Translations under genes and position numbers: made by a program
DNA from: Undibacterium sp. 5I1
Lineage (GTDB): Bacteria > Pseudomonadota > Gammaproteobacteria > Burkholderiales > Burkholderiaceae_D
NCBI RefSeq assembly: GCF_034314085.1
Contig: NZ_JAVIWI010000001.1
Location: 1,178,001-1,242,000, forward strand
Direction: 5' to 3'
Length of the DNA stretch: 64,000 bases
Notes under the pieces: model-generated
What the model was told of the DNA's origin: nothing
Seen by the model: the letters and a program-made list of their open reading frames with translations, nothing else
Database searches by the model: none
Part shown: piece by piece, positions 59,939 to 64,000 of the stretch
Layout of the letters: every line of letters starts with the position of its first letter
Position numbering within the stretch: position 1 is the first letter of the stretch

Positions 59939-61354
59939 ATGCTCAAGCGTCCAAGTCAACTAGCAAAATTATTAGTCAATCAATCGACAGCTGAATTGGT
60001 CAAGCCAAAAATAGCGCCCCCCGCAACACAACCCATCATTCAGCCTACGCGTGCAGCAGCGACTAAGCCATCCATTCAACGCCGTCATCTCTTGCAAGGC
60101 ATTTTGGCAGGTGCGGCAAGTGTTGGCATGGTCGCCAGCGCTGAAGCACAAACCAAACCTGTGCGTGCAGTCGCTGAAGTCAGTATCGATAGCGCTAAAT
60201 GGTCGCCGCGTAACAGAGAGTTGATCGAAGCGCTAATCGCTAAACATGGCAATACCTCGAAAAAGTACTCTGCTAAGCGTCGTCCTTATGCCGTGTTTGA
60301 TTGGGATAACACCAGCATCATGAATGATTGCGAAGAAGCTTTGTTGATGTATCAGATCAATACCTTGTCCTTCAAACTGACACCAACAGAATTCTCAGCG
60401 ATTATTCGCCAAAATGTCCCTGTTGGAAAATTTATGCCTGACTACAAAAACGCGGCAGGCGATGTCGTGGATTTGGAATCGATTTGTAGCGATCTGGATG
60501 CCGATTATGCATTCTTGAATGCGAATTTCAAACTCATGAACGGCAATAAATCGCTGGAAGAAATTACCCAGACAGAACAGTTCCAGGATTTCCGTGCCAA
60601 GCTGTATTTCTTATATGAAGCAATTAATGATACTCATGGTGTTGCGGTCGGTTATCCATGGATTATCTATTTCTTCACCAATATGAGTATTGCCGATTTG
60701 AGCAAATTAGCGGAGGCATCCAACGACGCCAATCTGGGTATGAGTCTGACCAAGACCAAATATACGAGCCCACTTGCTTTGTCTGGTAAGGCCGGTGTGA
60801 TCATGACTAGTCATTTCCATGGAATACGTTTGGCGACCGAGATCGCCAGTTTGATGAGCGCGTTCCGCACACATGGTATTGACGTTTATGTCAGCACCGC
60901 TTCGTTGGAAGACGTTGTTGCCGTGTTTGCGACTCAACCCAAATATGGTTTTCATGTTGAACGTCAGAACGTATTGGGATTGCGTTTAGAGAAAGACGGC
61001 GAGATCTTTAAAAATGTCTATCGCAAGAATTGGCCGATCAATTGGGGACCAGGAAAATCCGAGGTGATCAAGCGGGAACTGGTCGCGAAGAAGGGCTATG
61101 GTCCGATCTTTGTTGCTGGTGATAGCGACGGTGACTACGATATGCTGCGTGATTTTTCAGATACGGAATTGAGTCTGGTCGTGAACCGGCTTAAAAAAGG
61201 CAAGATCGGAGAATTGTCTAAACAGGCGGCCGACAATTTAGCTCAAGCGCATCCTCGCTTTGTTTTGCAAGGTCGCCAGGAATCAACGGGTAATTGGCTG
61301 CCGGCAGAAACCACGATTAAGTACGGTAAAGCCGTAGCTGCGTTGCTAGCGTGA
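59939..61354 (+). CDS. Tat-exported HAD-family phosphatase
   Basis: 471 residues. The N-terminal part has a twin-arginine signal QRRHLLQGILAGAASVGMVA (residues about 49-68), preceded by an unusually long polar leader. HAD motif I is FDWDNTSI near residue 121 and motif IV is GDSDGDYDML near 400, as in phosphoserine-phosphatase-like enzymes. Predicted periplasmic. Natural substrate not known. Confidence 0.85.
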   Translation: MLKRPSQLAKLLVNQSTAELVKPKIAPPATQPIIQPTRAAATKPSIQRRHLLQGILAGAASVGMVASAEAQTKPVRAVAEVSIDSAKWSPRNRELIEALIAKHGNTSKKYSAKRRPYAVFDWDNTSIMNDCEEALLMYQINTLSFKLTPTEFSAIIRQNVPVGKFMPDYKNAAGDVVDLESICSDLDADYAFLNANFKLMNGNKSLEEITQTEQFQDFRAKLYFLYEAINDTHGVAVGYPWIIYFFTNMSIADLSKLAEASNDANLGMSLTKTKYTSPLALSGKAGVIMTSHFHGIRLATEIASLMSAFRTHGIDVYVSTASLEDVVAVFATQPKYGFHVERQNVLGLRLEKDGEIFKNVYRKNWPINWGPGKSEVIKRELVAKKGYGPIFVAGDSDGDYDMLRDFSDTELSLVVNRLKKGKIGELSKQAADNLAQAHPRFVLQGRQESTGNWLPAETTIKYGKAVAALLA

Positions 61355-61391
61355 GGAGTTGCGCTAGCGTTAGGTTGCTTGATGATCAGGG

Positions 61392-62324
61392 CTAATTGAC
61401 TTTAGCGAGTTTGGAAGAGACCGATAAATGCATAATTTCTCGGTCTTTTTCTTTGATGTGAAGTAGTCGATCAAGTGCATATGCCAATGTCGTTGAGCTT
61501 CCTGTGGTATAGACAATTAACTTGGTTGCAGCATCAACTATGGAGTGAGACTTTGAGCCTGATGCTGTTTTTGTATCCGATGCTGCTTTTGAATCTGATA
61601 CGGTCTCAGTCGCGTGTTTACTGCTCGCCAACAAGCGTGTTAATTGTTTGCTGACCGCTTTGCCGGTGTCGATTAATTTCACGCTCGGTTGTGGGTTGCC
61701 GGTTTTGAATTCAGCAATAATTTTTAAAATCAGCTCAGCGACAAACGGGTAGTGGGTGCAGCCAAGTACGATCGTATCTGCACCTTGTTGCAATAACGGA
61801 GTCAGGTATTGGTGTAGCAGGCGGACAGTCTCTGCTGAATGTAGTTCGGCTTTTTCGATCTGATTGACTAAGCCTACGCAGGCTTGTGAAAAAAACTGTA
61901 CTCCGGTTTCTGCCGACAACTGATCGCGTAGTGCAGTGAACTTTTCACTTTGCAGGGTCGCTTGGGTCGCTAATACACCGACGATACCGTTTTGACTTTG
62001 TTGTGCAGCAGGCTTTAAGCCTGGCTCTACACCGACGAGGTTCAGATCGGGATACGCCTGTCGTAAGGCTTTAATCGCCGCGGCAGTGGCGGTGTTGCAG
62101 GCAACTACCAGCGCCTTACAACTATGTTCAGTTAAGAATTGGGCGACCGCAAGACTACGTTCTACGATCAGCGATTCTGGTTTGTCACCATAGGGCGCAA
62201 AGCCCGAATCGGCGAAGTAGATCACATGTTCGTGGGGAAGGTCTTTACGGATATGCTGAAGTACCGACAGACCGCCGATACCAGAATCAAATACGCCTAT
62301 GGCTGCATCAATTTTTACGATCAT
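61392..62324 (-). CDS. murI: Glutamate racemase
   Basis: 310 residues from the ATG at 62324. Makes D-glutamate for peptidoglycan. Landmarks: IGVFDSGIGGLSVLQHIR, IYFADSGFAPYGDK, ALVVACNTATAAA with the first catalytic Cys, and VLGCTHYPF with the second. A Ser/Lys/Thr-rich stretch of about 35 residues near 235-270 interrupts the usual C-terminal part. Just downstream of the fumarase gene on the same strand (28 bp). Confidence 0.95.
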   Translation of the reverse strand: MIVKIDAAIGVFDSGIGGLSVLQHIRKDLPHEHVIYFADSGFAPYGDKPESLIVERSLAVAQFLTEHSCKALVVACNTATAAAIKALRQAYPDLNLVGVEPGLKPAAQQSQNGIVGVLATQATLQSEKFTALRDQLSAETGVQFFSQACVGLVNQIEKAELHSAETVRLLHQYLTPLLQQGADTIVLGCTHYPFVAELILKIIAEFKTGNPQPSVKLIDTGKAVSKQLTRLLASSKHATETVSDSKAASDTKTASGSKSHSIVDAATKLIVYTTGSSTTLAYALDRLLHIKEKDREIMHLSVSSKLAKVN

Positions 62325-62352
62325 AGGCGTATTTTGACTTGAGAGATTTAAA

Positions 62353-63876
62353 TTAAGAATTTGCGACTGGGATAATGCCGATCTTGGCTTGCCATTCTTT
62401 TGGACCGGTGTTGTGCACCGAGGTACCGTTAGAATCGACCGCAACAGTCACAGGCATATCGACTACGTCAAATTCATAAATCGCTTCCATACCCAAATCG
62501 GCAAAGCCGACCACGGTGGCAGTTTTAATTGCTTTCGAGACGAGGTAAGCCGCGCCGCCCACTGCCATCAGATAGGCTGATTTGTGATTTTTGATGGATT
62601 CGATTGCGGCCGGGCCGCGCTCTGCTTTACCAATCATCGAGATCAGTCCGGTTTTTTCCAGCATCATGTCGGTGAATTTGTCCATCCGTGTCGCGGTGGT
62701 AGGACCTGCAGGGCCAACAGCCTCGTCGCGTACCGGATCGACCGGACCAACATAATAAATGACGCGGTTTGTGAAATCGACTGGCAAGCTCTCGCCTTTG
62801 GCCAGCATGTCTTGAATGCGCTTATGGGCAGCATCGCGACCGGTTAACATTTTGCCGTTGAGCAGCAAAGTCTGGCCCGGCGTCCAGGATGCGACTTCTT
62901 CTTTGGTCAGAGTATTGAGATCGACGCGTTTGGATTTTTCTGTATCCGCTGTCCACTGCACTTTGGGCCAGGTAGAAAGCGATGGCGGATCCATATAGAC
63001 CGGACCAGAGCCATCCATTACAAAATGCGCATGGCGTGTCGCCGCGCAGTTAGGGATCATTGCGACTGGCTTCGATGCTGCGTGAGTCGGATACATATTG
63101 ATCTTGACGTCCAGTACGGTAGTCAAACCGCCGAGACCTTGGGCGCCGATGCCGAGGGCATTGATCTTGTCGCAGAGTTCAATACGCAGCTCTTCCGTTT
63201 TGTTTTGTGGGCCACGCAGCTTTAATTCATACATGTCGATGTCTTGCATCAAGGATTCTTTTGCCATCAACATGGCTTTTTCTGCAGTACCACCAATACC
63301 GATACCGAGCATGCCCGGTGGACACCAGCCTGCACCCATGGTCGGGACGGTTTTCATCACCCAGTCAATCAGAGAATCGGACGGATTGAGCATGACAAAT
63401 TTAGATTTGTTCTCAGAACCACCGCCTTTGGCTGCGACCTGAATATCAATCGTATTCCCCGGTACCAGCTCCATATGGATCACAGCGGGTGTATTGTCTT
63501 TGGTGTTTTTACGGTCGAACAATGGATCAGCGACGATCGATGCGCGTAAGACGTTATCTGCGTTGGCATAACCCTGACGCACACCTTCATTCACGGCATC
63601 CGTGATGGAAGTGGTGAAACCTTCTAGGCGCACGCCCATACCAATTTTCATAAATACATTGACGATGCCCGTATCCTGGCAAATCGGACGATGGCCTTCC
63701 GCGCACATACGCGAGTTGGTCAAGATTTGTGCGATTGCATCTTTGGCTGCAGGACTTTGTTCTGCTTCATAAGCACGTCCCAGATGGGCAATGTAATCGG
63801 CAGGATGGTAGTAGCTGATGTATTGCAAAGCAGCGGCAACGGATTCGATCAGGTCGTCTTGTTTAATGACTGTCAT
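62353..63876 (-). CDS. fumA: Class I fumarate hydratase
   Basis: 507 residues. Iron-sulphur enzyme that converts fumarate to malate. Landmarks: SRMCAEGHRPICQDTGIVNV (Cys ligands region), SENKSKFVMLNPSD, GAGWCPPGMLGIGIGGTAEKA and NCAATRHAHFVMDGSGP, then the C-terminal beta domain with YYVGPVDPVRDEAVGPAGPTT and ATRMDKFT. Starts at ATG followed by TVIKQDDLIESVAAAL. Probably co-transcribed with murI. Confidence 0.95.
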   Translation of the reverse strand: MTVIKQDDLIESVAAALQYISYYHPADYIAHLGRAYEAEQSPAAKDAIAQILTNSRMCAEGHRPICQDTGIVNVFMKIGMGVRLEGFTTSITDAVNEGVRQGYANADNVLRASIVADPLFDRKNTKDNTPAVIHMELVPGNTIDIQVAAKGGGSENKSKFVMLNPSDSLIDWVMKTVPTMGAGWCPPGMLGIGIGGTAEKAMLMAKESLMQDIDMYELKLRGPQNKTEELRIELCDKINALGIGAQGLGGLTTVLDVKINMYPTHAASKPVAMIPNCAATRHAHFVMDGSGPVYMDPPSLSTWPKVQWTADTEKSKRVDLNTLTKEEVASWTPGQTLLLNGKMLTGRDAAHKRIQDMLAKGESLPVDFTNRVIYYVGPVDPVRDEAVGPAGPTTATRMDKFTDMMLEKTGLISMIGKAERGPAAIESIKNHKSAYLMAVGGAAYLVSKAIKTATVVGFADLGMEAIYEFDVVDMPVTVAVDSNGTSVHNTGPKEWQAKIGIIPVANS

Positions 63877-64000
63877 GATATGGCTCTTGGCTAGGTAGAA
63901 AAATCGGTGTGATCAGCTTAAAAAATAATGGTGCATTGATATTGATCTATATTCTTCATTACCGTGTGCATGACGATTCTTTGTTGGTCATTACACGCGT

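Overview
The window looks like chromosome of a Burkholderiales bacterium, most likely Oxalobacteraceae (Undibacterium- or Herminiimonas-like). The basis is the host gene content (nadA-nadC beside nadB, purT, HU followed by tRNA-Val and tRNA-Asp, murI beside a class I fumarase) and moderate GC. The genus is an inference.

Bases 1 to about 33,960 are the right-hand part of a lambda-type siphophage prophage that continues beyond the left edge. In order: a leftward early block (1-2400); a membrane-protein gene and a broken secreted HNH nuclease (2576-3622); a repressor/Cro switch flanked by matching TTAGG-type operators; a rightward replication block with O-like and P-like proteins; a Q-like antiterminator; gpZ; a cos site; terminase (nu1, A); W; portal; a prohead protease fused in frame to the major capsid protein; tail genes with the lambda-type G/GT frameshift; tape measure; DUF2460/DUF2163/NlpC tail tip; a split J-like protein with 24 exact 16-residue repeats; fibre genes; lysis genes; and a small right-end cluster that includes a gene behind a good LexA box. 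The repressor is short and has no self-cleavage domain, so the LexA-controlled gene is a candidate for the induction switch.

Bases about 33,940 to 43,607 form a second, 9.7-kb mobile element inserted in tandem. It has a DUF4102 integrase (interrupted by one amber codon), integrase arm repeats at both ends, a RelE/NadS-type toxin-antitoxin pair, AlpA, an Ash-like ORF, a P4-alpha-type primase-helicase flanked by two clusters of GGTGTTAC iterons, and no structural genes. It carries a 90-bp sequence that aligns without gaps (about 66/90 by hand count) to the neighbouring prophage's cos site, plus a second copy of the cosN core. The natural reading is a P4/PICI-like phage satellite that can be packaged by the terminase of the prophage beside it: a helper and satellite side by side at one tRNA-Leu 3' end. 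This is the main discovery candidate.

From 43,608 the window is host DNA: NAD biosynthesis (nadA, nadC, nadB), purT, a DNA-binding HU, tRNA-Val(TAC), tRNA-Asp(GTC), a formyltransferase, a Bax-inhibitor-1 family membrane protein, several exported or membrane proteins, an M14-type peptidase, alpha/beta hydrolases, a Tat-exported HAD phosphatase, murI and a class I fumarase. Three copies of an about 84-bp palindromic MITE-like repeat (ends TATACTCCC/GGGAGTATA) and one 103-bp element with 16-bp perfect inverted ends lie in the intergenic spaces.
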